Source of the DNA: Klebsormidium nitens
Lineage: Eukaryota > Streptophyta > Klebsormidiophyceae > Klebsormidiales > Klebsormidiaceae
Assembly: GCA_000708835.1 (NCBI GenBank)
Contig: DF237355.1
Span: forward strand, 1 to 64,000
Length of the DNA: 64,000 bases
Direction: 5' to 3'
The notes beneath the pieces were generated by a model that had not been told where the DNA came from, did not search any database, and was given only the letters and a program-made list of their open reading frames with translations. Within the stretch, counting starts at the first letter, position 1, and each line of letters begins with the position of its first letter. This document shows, in pieces, positions 22,401 to 34,800 of the stretch. The position numbers and the translations under genes are program-made.

Positions 22401-25011
22401 CCAATAAGGAACAACGATTGTCCTCGTTGTTTCTTTCCATACAGTTCACGACGCCAGCTCACGCTCCTTGAGCACTTCCCGTCACCTTCGAAGTGATGCT
22501 TGCCCGTATTGCCCCACACGCTTCCCCTCGTTTGCAAGCGCAAATTCGGATGCTTCGATCATGTACCCTTCTTCTTTTGCAGATCAAATGACTTAATCGG
22601 GCCCCACAAGTCTAAAACAGCCCTCGAAGACAGGCCCCTCACCTCCCCGAGTGATGCTAGCCCATTGTTCCACGCTCACTGCCCGTCATTCGCCAACCTA
22701 GTTCCAAAAGTTCAAACGACTTCTCACCGGCTCATGCAAGTTCAAGACCAAACGCGGGGAGACATTCCAGCCCTTAACGCAGTCCCCCTCACCTTCCGAA
22801 TGGTGCTCGCTCTTCTCCCACGCGCGCTTCCCCTCGTTCGCGAGTCAGGATTTCGCCTATTGACGTAAAATACCCCTCTCCACCGAATCAGGATTGAGGT
22901 GCCGAATGTCGGAGCTAACACCACGCCCCCTCACCTTCCGAGAGAACTTTGCCCTTGTTCCATGCGCGCTTCCCATCATTTGCAAGCCCAACCCCGGCTG
23001 GATCACATACTGGAAAGGTAGAAGCTACCGAACAACAATTCGTTTCTCTTCGTCTCATGCAGGTCAAAGTTCCAACCCGGAGACACAATCTCAACCCTTC
23101 TCAAGCACTTCCCCTCACCTTCCGAGTGATGTTTACCCTTGTTCCATGCGCGCTTCCCCTCGTTTGCGAGCGCAATCCTGGCCCGTCTCAACACTTCCCC
23201 CTCGTCGATTACCTCCCCATGGATCTCCGCCTTTAGCCGCACCCGCTGCAGCGCGGACTCGGGAACGTTCTCAACGTACCGCACACTCCGTTCCTTGAAC
23301 CGCGCGCGCACTGGTTTTGAATCAGAGTTGTCGTTCTCCTGCAAAGTAGGAGCTTCTGAATCATTGATGCCTTACATTCCTGAACCGCAGACGTCGTCCT
23401 GACAATGCGGGAGACTATTGCGCGGCATAAAACGAGCCTAGCGATTCCAAGGACTGCATGCAGCGTTCCTTGAACCGAACACGCGCTGGTTGGGAGTCGG
23501 GGTTGTCGTTTGACCCCTGCAATACGGAGCTTATGAATAAATCACTTTTCACAGGGCTTGAACCGCAGACGTTGTCATGACAATGCAAGGGACCGTTGGG
23601 CGGCAAGAATAAGAGAAGTGGCGATTTCCAAGGACTGTATGCTTCGTTCCTTGAACAGCACGTGCGCTGGTTTCGAGTCGGGGCTGTCGTTCGACCCCTG
23701 CTAATATGAAAAGCTGTTGAGGTTTTCTTTCTCTAGCCACGCCACGCCTAGAACAACGTATTCTGTCAAAAGCGGAGGGGAAATTTGGGCTTGCGAATGT
23801 GGAGGATGTGGAAAATCTGCAAGCACTGCACACTGCGTTCTCTGTACCGCACATGCGTCCGTTTCGAATCAGCACTGTCGTTTCTGGCCCGGCAATCATG
23901 ATGGTCATTGCGTAACTCCACGTCGATTACATTCACTACGGTCTTTGCAATGCACAAGTGTCTTCGAGCGGGTCTTCCCGTCTTCGTTTCTGACCTTTTA
24001 GATGGGTCCTAGCGGCAACATTACGTACCCTAAGAATAGAAGAACTCCTGCCCTCACGCAAGAGAGGTCAACCGGAATCCTCGTGCAATAAGGATTGCTC
24101 AATCAAATTTGCTAAATAAGCAGAAAGCGCTCGAAGATATGAAAGAAGCTCAGATGCTTGACGACAGGGGAGGAGAATATCAATCGACTGAAGGCAAGCG
24201 GAAAAATGGGCGCATTCCTCACCTCTGACGTTGATTCTTCATCCAAATGCCCGTTAAACTGGATCGCCTCGCCTGGCGCCTGCATAGTTGAAGGGGGAAA
24301 TCAATCACTGAAGGTAAGATTACATGAGCAGTGGAACAAGAACGCAGATACATGCGGAAAGCCGTGTTGCCCCAGAAAGAGTCGGCGCTTCCGAAGTTCC
24401 TGCCCTTCGAGTAGTGACAACTTATAAGCACCTATTAGTGGGGCCTTTGGAGGGCCAACCAATCATTCAAAAGACGCCAGGTGAAAAGTTGTTCAAAAGC
24501 GAATGGGGCTTGTGCTTGGAAAGGGAGTGGGTGTTGAATCTTTCGTAATGCCGCCCTTATTGACTGGGCTGTGTTTACGTGAGTCAACTAGCCGCGCAGG
24601 CCATACCATGGACAACTTGGAGTTCAGCCGCAGCACATTGGAATGACCGCCGAAGCGCACAGTCGTTCAAGGCCCGAGGTTCTTTCAGCCGTTTCGAGAG
24701 CACTTTGGACCGACACCTTTTTGAATCATTCAGATATGCAAGAGAAAAGAGTGCAGGAAAGTGGGGGGAAAGAGATCGACAGACCAGAAAAAAGAGTGAG
24801 TCACCAAGGCAGTACAAAAACAGGACGACGAGGGGATTGGGAGGGGGAACATATAGAAAGAAAGGAAATGGGGAATCAGATCAATGGAAGGGCAAAGCCG
24901 GAACTCACCATGCTCATTGCAGGCTGCAGTTCCTCTTCTTCGGCAGTCAGCCATGTCTGGCTCTCTGTTTCTAAGGTGTTGAGAGCCGTGGCACGCAAGG
25001 GCCCTCCGAAC
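19418..25011 (-). CDS. Plant-type protein with NUMOD3-like DNA-binding motifs (5' end incomplete)
   Basis: Seven exons join in phase: 24909-25011, 24223-24279, 23119-23338, 22242-22344, 21440-21701, 20695-20771 and 19418-20021. The third and fourth encode GKRAWNKGKHHSEETKQRIR, the WNKG-x-x-HS-ET pattern of NUMOD3 motifs known from homing endonucleases. A second copy, RSAEHRQRISDAIRARW, follows in exon 21440-21701. The rest is a charged helical region (LEARRRELAEEARALFREAE) and a disordered acidic C terminus. An uncharacterised plant family with this layout exists, possibly plastid-targeted; no nuclease domain is visible here. Exon 20695-20771 ends in a GC donor. The first listed exon needs two bases from an upstream exon, so the start is missing; 25846-26163 is a weak candidate. 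Confidence 0.8.
22484..23000 (-). repeat. Four decayed copies of the donor side of exon 23119-23338
   Basis: Copies start at about 22484, 22646, 22787 and 22928; the functional one is at about 23112. Each resembles the exon end plus its donor (plus-strand TCACCTTCCGA, GTTCCA.GCGCGCTTCCC, TCGTTTGC). Spacing is about 140-185 bp. Confidence 0.85.
23420..23900 (-). repeat. Three decayed copies of the acceptor side of exon 23119-23338
   Basis: Copies are marked by CGTTCCTTGAAC at 23464 and 23644 and the variant CGTTCTCTGTAC at 23836; the functional copy has it at 23289. Each carries about 80 bp of exon start with its preceding acceptor. Spacing is 175, 180 and 192 bp. Confidence 0.85.
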
Positions 25012-25845
25012 CTGACCAGAAGCAGATGGTGTTCATGTAAGCAGACCAGATTACTAGTCTTGGAAAAAAGTTGGTGGTAGTGTGGGCCTGCCGTACCGTC
25101 ACCGCGGGATAGAACGGCGTGTTTGCAAAGACAGAAGGTTCTGTGAAGGGTCTGCTCCACAATACAATGAACAGAGGCAAATTCCGATCATGCCCTTGAG
25201 CCCATGTTGGTGAAGAGTTTGATGATCAGTGAGGCCTTGCATGCAGTATGAGTATAGCAGGGGATTACTGTGGTGCATGTCACTTGTACAAAGCGTTTAC
25301 TTGGCTCCTAGGTAATTGAGAGAACGCCCCTTGAAAAAGTGCTCGATACTGTTAGGACTGTCTGAACACTTGCTGCAGCCGGAGTGCCTCAAGCCCCACT
25401 GCATTCTCCGCACTGAAGGATTAAGAATGTCGAATGTCAACCACTAAAGATTCAGTCGTTCTTAAGCGAAATTTTCAGGCACCCAGGCGGAGCGGGTTGA
25501 GTGTTTAGGTGCAAGCCTTCCGACTGCTTTAAGTGAAGCTCTTGAAATGGAGTTCGGATGCTTTCAATGCTCTAGAGTCTCATCGCTGCAAACCCTGCTA
25601 GCCCCGGATTGAAGAACCCAGATGACAATCAAACATATTTTAATGCTGCATGTGCAAACGCAAGGTATTTGCAAGCAATCGGTGGTGCGATTGCTCCCTC
25701 ATTCTCGTCCTAATGTCAAGTGGTGGTACAAAAAGTTTATTAGCGCTCAGATTGATTACGAAGAGGCGCTCCTCTGTTGGTTTGAGAGAAGCTACTCTGC
25801 TTTCCAGCAAAACCATGCCAATCTGCTTTATTTTGAGGCAGAGTC

Positions 25846-26163
25846 CTACCTGTTACCCTTTGCTCGCTGACCGATTGTCCCGTCCAATGCAAGCGTTTCA
25901 TAGCCCAGACGCAGAGGCCTGAAAGACGAATGTGACATCAGACGCCTGCTACGGCGCCACCCTACAGCAGAGTCTGCCCTTCCTCTTGTTCCCCAATTGC
26001 ATGGCACACCTTCCTTCAACTTTGCAAGATGCTTCCGATTTGTAAGCCCTTTGGAAGGGAGGGGTAGAAGAATAGGGTTTGCACGTTGCAATCCGTCTGT
26101 GCTGCTCCATGGCCAGTGCAAGCAGATGCGATGCTGGCTCCTCAACAAGGACTCCGCAGCCAT
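25846..26163 (-). other. Possible 5' exon with transit-peptide-like composition
   Basis: An open frame from ATG at 26163, rich in Ser, Arg and Leu and poor in acids (MAAESLLRSQHRICLHWPW), precedes the NUMOD3 gene. Its nearest donor leaves one base, but the next exon needs two, so at least one more exon or another donor would be required. Confidence 0.25.
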
Positions 26164-28227
26164 GACATAGGTTCACGCTGCACCTGCTAGCTTTGCGACT
26201 CAGCTATGTTACCATGCCCTTCGATTGTTGATTCAATAGCTGTCAATGGCATAGAAATTAAAGGCCAGCCCCTCTGGACAGCTTATCTCTCAGTCCTTTC
26301 GTGATAGCATGAGGGCTAATCTGCCACACTGATTCAAGGAGACGCTATGGATGTTCATCTCAAAACAGATTGCTTATGAGCTGCGGTCTCTGCTAACTAT
26401 TGGCTGCGTCCGAAAAAGATGGCCGCAGGATGCCTTTCAAAAAATGTCTTATCCTCCGGTTAGCTCTATAAAACCGATTTGCTGCCGTAGCTGCCCTCCA
26501 ATGCAGGTCCTCCAAACCAATTGCCCGCAAGTTCCCAAGGCACCTGAGTTACGTACAGGGGGACATACAACGCTACACAGCCTACAGCCTGCAGGAACTT
26601 AATTAAAGCCTTTCCTTTCCTTCCCTCACCACATGAGCCATGAATTCTCATGAGAAGCAAACAGCCATGCAAGTTTGCGTTCAAGTAGGATAGAACCGGG
26701 CTTCCACTCCGCTTAACCGCGCCGGCAGTTCTCAAGGATTCTAAAACAGGTTTTGACTGTGGTAAAGGTGCAGGGGGTTTGCGGTAAAGGTTGAACACTC
26801 TTAGACGTGCTGGCCGCTGCTCAGGCGCGCGGGCCGCCACAGAGTCATGTTTCAGTGGGTGACGAGTCAGTTCATAATAATAATATATAATTGCATTTAT
26901 AAATTTGCAAGCTCAGCGTTACTTGCATTACGTGCGTGCGCTTGGGCCCACCGCACGCGCGGTACTTGCCCCGGGGCGCCGCTGGGCCGCAGGCGGCCCG
27001 GGCCTGTTGCGCCGTCGCGGAGCAACCCCGGGGGCCAGTACGTGCCCCGGCCGCTGTTCGATACGGCGACATACCATCGAAAATAAATGATCACTTTTGA
27101 CGTATACAATATTAGGTGTTCACAAATCTGCGCCGCCGCGCGGGGGCGGCAGCCAGTCACGGTGGCAGCGGCAGCTACTACTGGTAGCCTAGACTCAGCT
27201 AGCTATTATTGGGCCTGGTCTACAGGGTGTGGCAAATTTTCAGCCTTCACGGTAGGGTTTACCTATCGTCGAACTCGAGCAATCGTTGCAGACTGCCGCA
27301 GCCCACAAGCGCGGCCAGCGGCGTCGTACTGTGTCGCCCAAACCGCGGCTGGGCCTAAACCTAAAACTGGCAAGCCAATAGGTATGCTGCATGCATAATG
27401 CAGCATCCTCGGACCTAGCTGACTTTCTGACGCCATCCTGAAGGCATCGAGCAGGTTCAGACTATATACCGGTTGTATCTAGTACAGCATTATGCTATAT
27501 ACTACTAGCAAACTGGCACCATTGGCATAAGGGCAGTACAGCAGCAAGTTGAACAGGCGGACAAACCACCAAAGACAATGTACAAGGACAGACTGGAACA
27601 AAGTTGAAGGCCAGCAATCTTTCGTGCTTGGCCGAGATCTATGTGCTCGAGTTGCCAGCATTGCTCACTCAGCACTGCGGAAGGGCAGCATTAGATGAGA
27701 TCTACCAACAAGCAACACCGATCTCCGGAGTGGCAGCAGGCAATGCCTGCCTCCTGGGTGCAGTCGGGCGTTGACCTGTTTTGCTAGCAGATCTCATTGA
27801 CAAGCTGGACAGGTGGGGATCATGTACTGCATTCTGAATTTATAAGTGGATTATCCTGTAAGATCTGCATCAGCAACATTGCGCGGGCGCAAAAAATTGT
27901 TTGAAAAAGACAGCCAGTAGGTAACGTTGCTTAGCACATCAGAATGCGCACGAGTGGTTGGTCCAACAGAGAGCAGGCGTTGAATGCAACATGTCATGAC
28001 TTGTCAGATCTAGTGACTAGTTGCAGCAGAGTTGCAGCAGAGTCTGTTTTCCAAGGCGAGCGCAGGATCAGCAACCTAGCTCATGATGATGTACTACTCA
28101 ATGACAACCCATCACTCCTCATCAAGCAGCCTGTTTTCTGGGGCAAAACAGATGTCAAGAGCGTCCAAACATACCTTCAGTTTGCTCATGTGCTTTCTCT
28201 TGTCCTAGTAACATTTGATTCGTTGTG
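26164..28227. other. Intergenic region with a GC-rich island
   Basis: No gene recognised in 2 kb. The stretch 26925-27070 is strongly GC-rich between AT-rich flanks and can fold on itself (GGGCCC, CCGGGGCGCC, GGCGGCCCGGGCC). A short hairpin (TGCTGCAT/ATGCAGCA) lies near 27384-27405. Confidence 0.4.
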
Positions 28228-30669
28228 ATGAAAGGCAGCATTGTACAGAGCCTGAGTGTTCCAGCTATTCCTGTTGAGGAAAACTCTCATACACCATCTA
28301 TGCTCAAGCTCTTCTCGAATGGCAGCTCGCAGCTGGCCGGGGGGGATCAGGGAGGCTCCATGGAGTCCCTGTTGAGGGCCAAAAGCTTCTGGAAGCAGCT
28401 CACACTTGTGATTGCTATGTTTGCGATCGGACCTGCACTGGTTTACAACCACCGTCTTCTCAGGTACTGGCCCTCTCACTCATCTGGAGGGCAAGAAGCG
28501 TAGCCAGCGTTGGACAGAAACAAGCAGTCTGTTTGAAATGCTTGGTGCATTGTCTTGGAAGGATGTAGTGGTTCCAGCTCAGGCTGCTGGTGCCTTTAAT
28601 TTATGTTTGTCAAGATGTTTTGCACGTCAGTAGATAGGCTCGAAAGTGAGGCCCTCAAGAGCACGCATGTCGATTGGATGCACCTGAATCATAATTCACG
28701 TCACAATTTGCTTCATCTTTGGTCATATATATCACTCTGCTTTTGCAGAATCCAACTGCTAGAGCTTCACCAGCTCACGCTACCTGTAAGTCAAAGCCTG
28801 AAGCAAAACCATATGGTAAGCAATAGCCAGCCCTTTCTCACTTCCGTGAAATAAGTTGACTCCGGTTGGAAACCAGTCTGGATAAGTTGTTCCATGCTGG
28901 TTTGAACAACCACTGAGCAATCATTGGTGCATTAAGAGCAAACCTACCTTGCTTGTCCCTGCTAGCCCTCAGTGGTGGGAGACTTCTCAATTGCTCCTTG
29001 AATAACTCAAAGTGCCTGGCAAAATCCACAATCGGTCTGCTATACCTCATTTCCAGCGCAACTATCGAGCACCCTTAGAATTGGACGAGCCCCAATGTAC
29101 CACCCAAAGATGACACCTTTCTGGATGTAAGGTCTAGTCAGAGCCCCCCACCGTCTTTGGCAAACGTTCTGATCATCCCTTGACCAACATCTGTTCGTGC
29201 ATACATGCAGGTTGCTCATGAGTCAAAGTGGGACTCGAGAGTTGTCATTGTCCCAGCTGTATACCGTGACTGGCAGTGGGGCGAATGGCCCTCTTGGACT
29301 GCAAACCGGAGCATACATCTGTACCAGCGCACAACCCCCTGGGCACCACAGTACTGCCAGAACACTGGCATGGAGGCAGGCGTCTTCCTCAAGTTCATCG
29401 TCGACCACTACGAGGATCTTCCTGAGCAGACCGTCTTTGTCCATGCTGAGTAAGTCTCCACTCTTTTGAAGTGGCTTGAGCATCTTCGACCATGAAGTTT
29501 GCATGCACCGCAATCGAGGCTCATCCTTCCTTGAAACCTCTTTCGACTTGAACAAGAATGTGGTTTGAGCACAAACCTACAAGCAGTCAACCTGTGCAAT
29601 GCTTCCATCAACCCATCGAGATCAAGCACCGTAGATCATCTCTTGTGTTTGTTTGTAATCATTTACCAAGCATGCTATATCAGCCGTCTGGCGACTTCCT
29701 TTCGGTTGTCCAATGATTGTCCAAACCCTCGAACGGGTGTCCAAAACGCCGGCAGTCTGGCGGTGACTCTGCTTAGAGTCCATGTCCAGACTCCGTCCAG
29801 AAGTTGTCCAACAGTGTCCAAAGCCCGTCCAGACCTCAAGAAGGTTTGGACAGGCTTTAGACACATATTAGACAAAGTGCTTTCTCACAGTGGTCGCTCC
29901 GGGACGGAGTCACATGACGTGGTGGCAAAGTGCATAATTTCTAGCCCTCGCATCGGTAAGCTCAGTTCGTGCTCAAAAACGGATGTAGCATATGCGTTGA
30001 AGATTAGAGCTTGCTTGACTCGCGTCACTGACCGCTTCTTTCTTTTGCAGCCCTGCAAAACACAATGCTGACATTCTCACGTGGATCGACTGCTTGAGCC
30101 CTATTGGCCTATCGTAGACAAGTCTCAATACCAAGTGGATCCCGGAGAGGCGGATCGGCGACTGGACCACGTGGCCCTACCACCCGGGAGTCGCCGGGCA
30201 GCTTCCTCGCCTCGAGCAGTGCTGGCGAGACGTCGCAAACATTTTTGAGAAACCATTAACGGCCGAACCTGCGCAAGAGCTAGTAGTGAGCTTCTATTGC
30301 TGCCTGCAATTCGCCGCAAGTAGAGATGTGTTGCGCCGCTACCCTTTGGAAATGTGGACACGGGCTTATCAGCTCCTAGGTCTCGATCAAAGATGTGTAG
30401 AAGGGCCGATAGATGCAGGGAGCAATTGGGCCCTAGCTTCAGGTCTGCCTGACGAGGAGCCTCCGCGAGACTGGTTCTCTGGGAGTTGGGAGAGCAAGCT
30501 CATACAAGGTATGGCTCTGGAGCACGTCATCTCCGTGTTGTTGAACGACGAGCCGCTCAACAGTACTCCATACACGCAAGAACATTATTGCAAGAATTTT
30601 TTGCACACGTCCGTATGTCCCGGCAGCCCCTGTGGAAACGAGGTCCCCATCAGGCTGACTGGATTTTAG
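28228..30669 (+). CDS. DUF3431 protein with N-terminal membrane anchor; one in-frame stop
   Basis: Four exons in phase: 28228-28463, 28749-28785, 29211-29449, 30051-30669. A cytosolic ~60-residue N terminus is followed by one membrane segment (LTLVIAMFAIGPALVY), a type II Golgi-like layout. The rest is a DUF3431 domain: VVIVPAVYRDWQWGEW, then GMEAGVFLKFIVDHYEDLPE with TVFVHAD, then the long final exon (RRIGDWTTWPYHPGVAG ... FYCCLQFAASRDVLRRYP). DUF3431 proteins have glycosyltransferase-like context in fungi and plants, but no proven reaction. In the last exon a TAG at 30115-30117 interrupts an otherwise open frame of 205 codons. This may be a recent mutation, a sequencing error or an unrecognised splice event. 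Confidence 0.75.
29700..29870. repeat. Inverted, TGTCCA-rich repeat in an intron
   Basis: The segment 29815-29862 folds into a hairpin with arms of about 22 nt (GTCCAAAGCCCGTCCAGACC against GGTTTGGACAGGCTTTAGAC). TGTCCA recurs about six times through the segment. It lies in the third intron of the DUF3431 gene. Confidence 0.55.
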
Positions 30670-31888
30670 GACTCTAGCCTAGGGATTGCGAGATCAGACT
30701 TTGTGAGAGCAAGACGCGTATCAGCTTCAATTAATTTGCGCCCCATGCAGTGGGAGAGGGGCGTGCACGGACAGGCAGCTAGGAGAGATCAGTACAATCG
30801 TGTATTGAGAATAGAAAAAGCTCGATTCTCCCTGATCAGAAGTGCAACCGGTCGAAGTCACTAAAGTCACGGTGCAGCTAAGTACTCCAGTCGAGAGTGC
30901 GCTAACCGTAGGGATCTAGGCGTTCCGGGAATAGCATAGGGATTTTGTCTTCCGATGAGAGTACATTGAAATCCCTCTTAAAATTGATTGTAGACAAGGA
31001 AAATAGACTCTGCTTAATATTAGTTTCATCATGTAGGTGTATCGGTATGTTCAATGCAGGTGTTCGTCGTGAAGACGTTTGATTGATCATTGCTACGTAC
31101 GTACTGCATGTACGTACGCGCGAAAGAGCTCTTCAGCTCTTGCCGCCGACCCGGTGTGAGCAATCGTGCGCGGGGCGGCCGCCCTGATCAAAGACACATG
31201 CAGCGCTGCAACGTGTTTTGCAACAGCTCCTGGCCGCACATGCGCGCGAGAACCTCTCGATTCAAACTGGCGCATGTTGAGCTTGTCCCACATCGACATA
31301 TATTGCAATCCATTATCGTATATCGACTGGCTGATTGCAAATCAAGCACGCCAGCTTGAAGATTGTGACGACGTTGCAATCTGACTTCAAGTCGACTCTG
31401 TACGTTATAGCAAATGGAGCATCTTTACGCAAATAGGTACGGTATCATGTATACATATGTACGAGAGCTATCATGTATATAGGACCTACATATATGAGAG
31501 TATACATGTTCAGATTCCTGATCCCGCGCGATGCACGCAACTTCAGGACCGTCCGGCCGTTCCCAATTTTAGGACTTGGAACATGATTCACAGCCGTAGG
31601 CCTTGCCTCTCAAAGCAAATATTTAGCCTATGCGCACGCAAAGCCAGCCTAGTTAGCTCCTTCCGAAGCAAGACTTCCGCCCTTCCGTGCTTGCTTTCAA
31701 GGTCCGATTGCTATGTATATATGATGCTACACTTACGCACTTCTTGTCATGTAAAAAGCTCGTGTACAAATCTGCAAGGCTTCCGTAAAATAGCCACGGA
31801 CGTTGGCTGATTATGTACAGTTCCAGTTGGATAGAGCCAATCGATGGTCTCAACATAGATCCGAGACTGCTATGCAAACGGTTCCGTA
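30670..31888. other. Tail-to-tail intergenic region
   Basis: No gene recognised. It contains GTAC-rich palindromic sequence at about 31090-31122 and an AT-rich inverted repeat with TATCATGTATA and GTATACATG at 31440-31510. Confidence 0.45.
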
Positions 31889-34800
31889 TCACATGACGGA
31901 GCACTTGTCATCCTTTGACTTCGAGTCCTTCGACTTCCCACTCTTGCCTGTTGCGCTGCTGGAACTTGACTGCTGCAAGAAAGCGAATCAAGAAAACTAT
32001 ATTAGACGCTGTTTGTGATTTGTCGTATTCTTGTTGTCTTAGCTGAGGCGTCTTATTCTCTCCGCTCCACATCTCAGTGAGAACGATTGGCAGATTAATG
32101 GTCTCATAGCGTCTTGCCAACAACAGAGGCTGAACAAGTATTCTCAGTTGTTAAGATGGATATGGTAAGTGCTTTCGACGCCAGCACATATGGGTCATAG
32201 CGCGCAGATGATACATACGCAACGAGAAGGGTTGCAGACTCCGGAGACAAGAGCTCCACGAACTCGACATATGACCACCAGAGAGAATTCCCCTCCTCCG
32301 CATCACTAGCTGCACTTCAGAAACAATTGCATCACGCCCACATAGCCTGTATAATCATGCAACGAATCAGCTCGGCAACCAGACGCAAATGAGGATTCAC
32401 TGGAGGAACTCCTCCAGTCGAGAATGGAAACAAGACTCTTACTTTTGCTCTCCTCCCAGATACTGGCTGCGGTTCAGGCGGCCGTTGCATCGCCTCCTGT
32501 TGCCGCCTCCGCTCTGCCGCCTCCGCCTGTTGAGGGATTGAGTTAGCAGGAAGAGTTGAACAAATGATAAATGACCAGGCGATGCCCAGCAAGCATGAAA
32601 GTGGTGCAAGAAGAACGTGGATATCGAGTTGCCGTGTTGGAAGCCCCCCCCCCTTTCGGTACCCCCCGTATGAACGGCAGACTTTGAGCTTTTCTTAGAT
32701 CTGAAGTATTGATGTGGGGGGTATCCAGTGGACGCGAGGTTCAGGTCAAACTACTTGAGATCCTTGTTTCTCCTTCCATAGGCTCGGACACTTGCCGCAA
32801 GGCAAAGCCGCTGTGACAAGACTTCGTTTGAGCCATCAAGGGCAATCAACTAATGCACGCAACGCAGCTGCCGAGTCCCGCAACACGAAAGTCCGACACG
32901 TTCTTACAAAGCAAACGAGAGAAGTGTGGGTGACTCCTCCTTACCAGCTGCGCTTCCTGGGCCGCTAGCATATCCGACTCCTCCTGTTGCAGCGCCAAAG
33001 CGTATTGCAGATCGGCGTCTACGGGGGGGTGGTTTCGGGCGCCATCGGACGGGGCCTGGTAGTCGTCCGGCGGGCGGTACAGCTGGAAGGCCCCGGTGAC
33101 GAAGGTGGTGTCGCCATCAACCTGTAGGAAACGTGTCCATGGGCGATTAGGAGGGGTCTGCCCCACGTGGCTTGCGGCAGATCCCAGATTGCGACTGCCC
33201 GCTGCTGCGATCGGAACCGCGTGGCTTCTGTGAGCGACTACAAAAGCCTGGATTTCCGCTTGCCCTGTCTGGCTCGAGCACAGGAAACACCCCCGAGGAT
33301 CAGAAACAAGCACTAAGGTGGAAACAACGGTTGCTTTGCGGATATGAAAACAAGTTTCAAAAGAAGAGAGTACAAACTCACCCCGCTCAGTTTCTCCCAG
33401 ACGAGGCCCGATTGATGCAGGTAGCCCTGGTCGGTGGCGAGCAGGTACAGCTGGCCGTCGTAGCGGAACATGGTGTTGAAGTGGTTGTTGCGGAAGAACA
33501 CGCACAGCTCTCGCTCCTGCAATTGGGCGAGTGACACGTGTCAGAACAGGGCGCCTCAATCAACCGGGCATATTTGACACTTCGGCCGAGTCCTGTCAGA
33601 TTCAGGAAGAAGCTGCTGAAGAAGAAAACGACGGTGGCAAAAAGGCAATCGCGACCCGTTCTCACTACCAACTTATGAGGCATCTGGACGAGAATGAACC
33701 GCGGATGCCAAAACGAGGCCTCTCAAGAGACATGACAGAAGTGTGCGAGTGCGAGACTTGACTGACGAACGAGAATCATTAATCAGCTTCAGAAGGGTAA
33801 TCTTATCCTGGAACGGTCGAACTCCTGAGAGCAATCGCAGAGCGAGCCACCTCGACTTCAGCTCCGGAAAAAGAAGGAAGGCAAATTTTGGCCGGCTGAC
33901 TCGAACAATACTTCTAACTTATTATCGTCTATTTTTCCGCATTGCACTTCCACTAGTTCGACAAACGCCTCACGCGCTCAGATCAGCTGTCCGAATTCAA
34001 GTGAAAGGCGGTGAAAGTCACAAACGCCGAGGAGTCACCTTTATCCCCTCGTGCAATTTGACCAGCCCGTGATACGTCAGCTGGCTGGCCGTCGACTCCA
34101 GAAACGCCTGGATCGCACGCCCCTCCCGCGCTTTCCTCCGCGTCTCCTCCGAATCAGACGCCTCGGCGCCCCCGCTACTGCCAGTCCCGCCCCCTTCTGC
34201 GGACGTGCTCGCCTCCTCTCCAGAGGCTTTGTTTGCGACTTCCGCTTCTGGCTTGCTATCCTGATCACCACTCGGCTCCAGTTCTTTGCTTTTCTCGCCA
34301 CCAGGAACTGTCACCACCAAAGACTCTGGTGTTGCGCTGGGCGTCTTTATGCCCCCCCCACGGACCGAGTCTGCAGCGGTCTCGCTAGCTGCCAGGATCC
34401 CACCGACCGACGACCCCCTTTCTACGTCAATTGACCCTTCGGATCCCCTTCCAGTTTCCGCCGTTTCAGCCGCTCCCACGACCGCTGCTCCACTCCCCAA
34501 GCCACCAGAGTTTTCCGCTGTATCAACCACTTCTGAAGCAGCAACCGCTGTTTCTTCCCCCATCTCCGCCGCCGCCTTTTCGTATTCTGTCAAATCCGGA
34601 TGCGTTACCCGAACAAACCCGTCCTCGTCCGACTCCGTTTCCTTTCCGGGGGGTGGATCGGCACTCTCGGCTGCACCCCCCAGCGAGAGTTGGATCGCAG
34701 CAGCAAGCGCGGCCGCCTCTTCCTCCCCTCCTTTACCCTGGATCTGCTCCCTTTTGTCCACAGTGAGCTGCGAGTCTGCCCCAGCGGCAGACTTATCTTC

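Noticed and set aside
26897-27160. GC-rich minus-strand frame
   Set aside because: Base composition alone keeps it open; no motif or start context.
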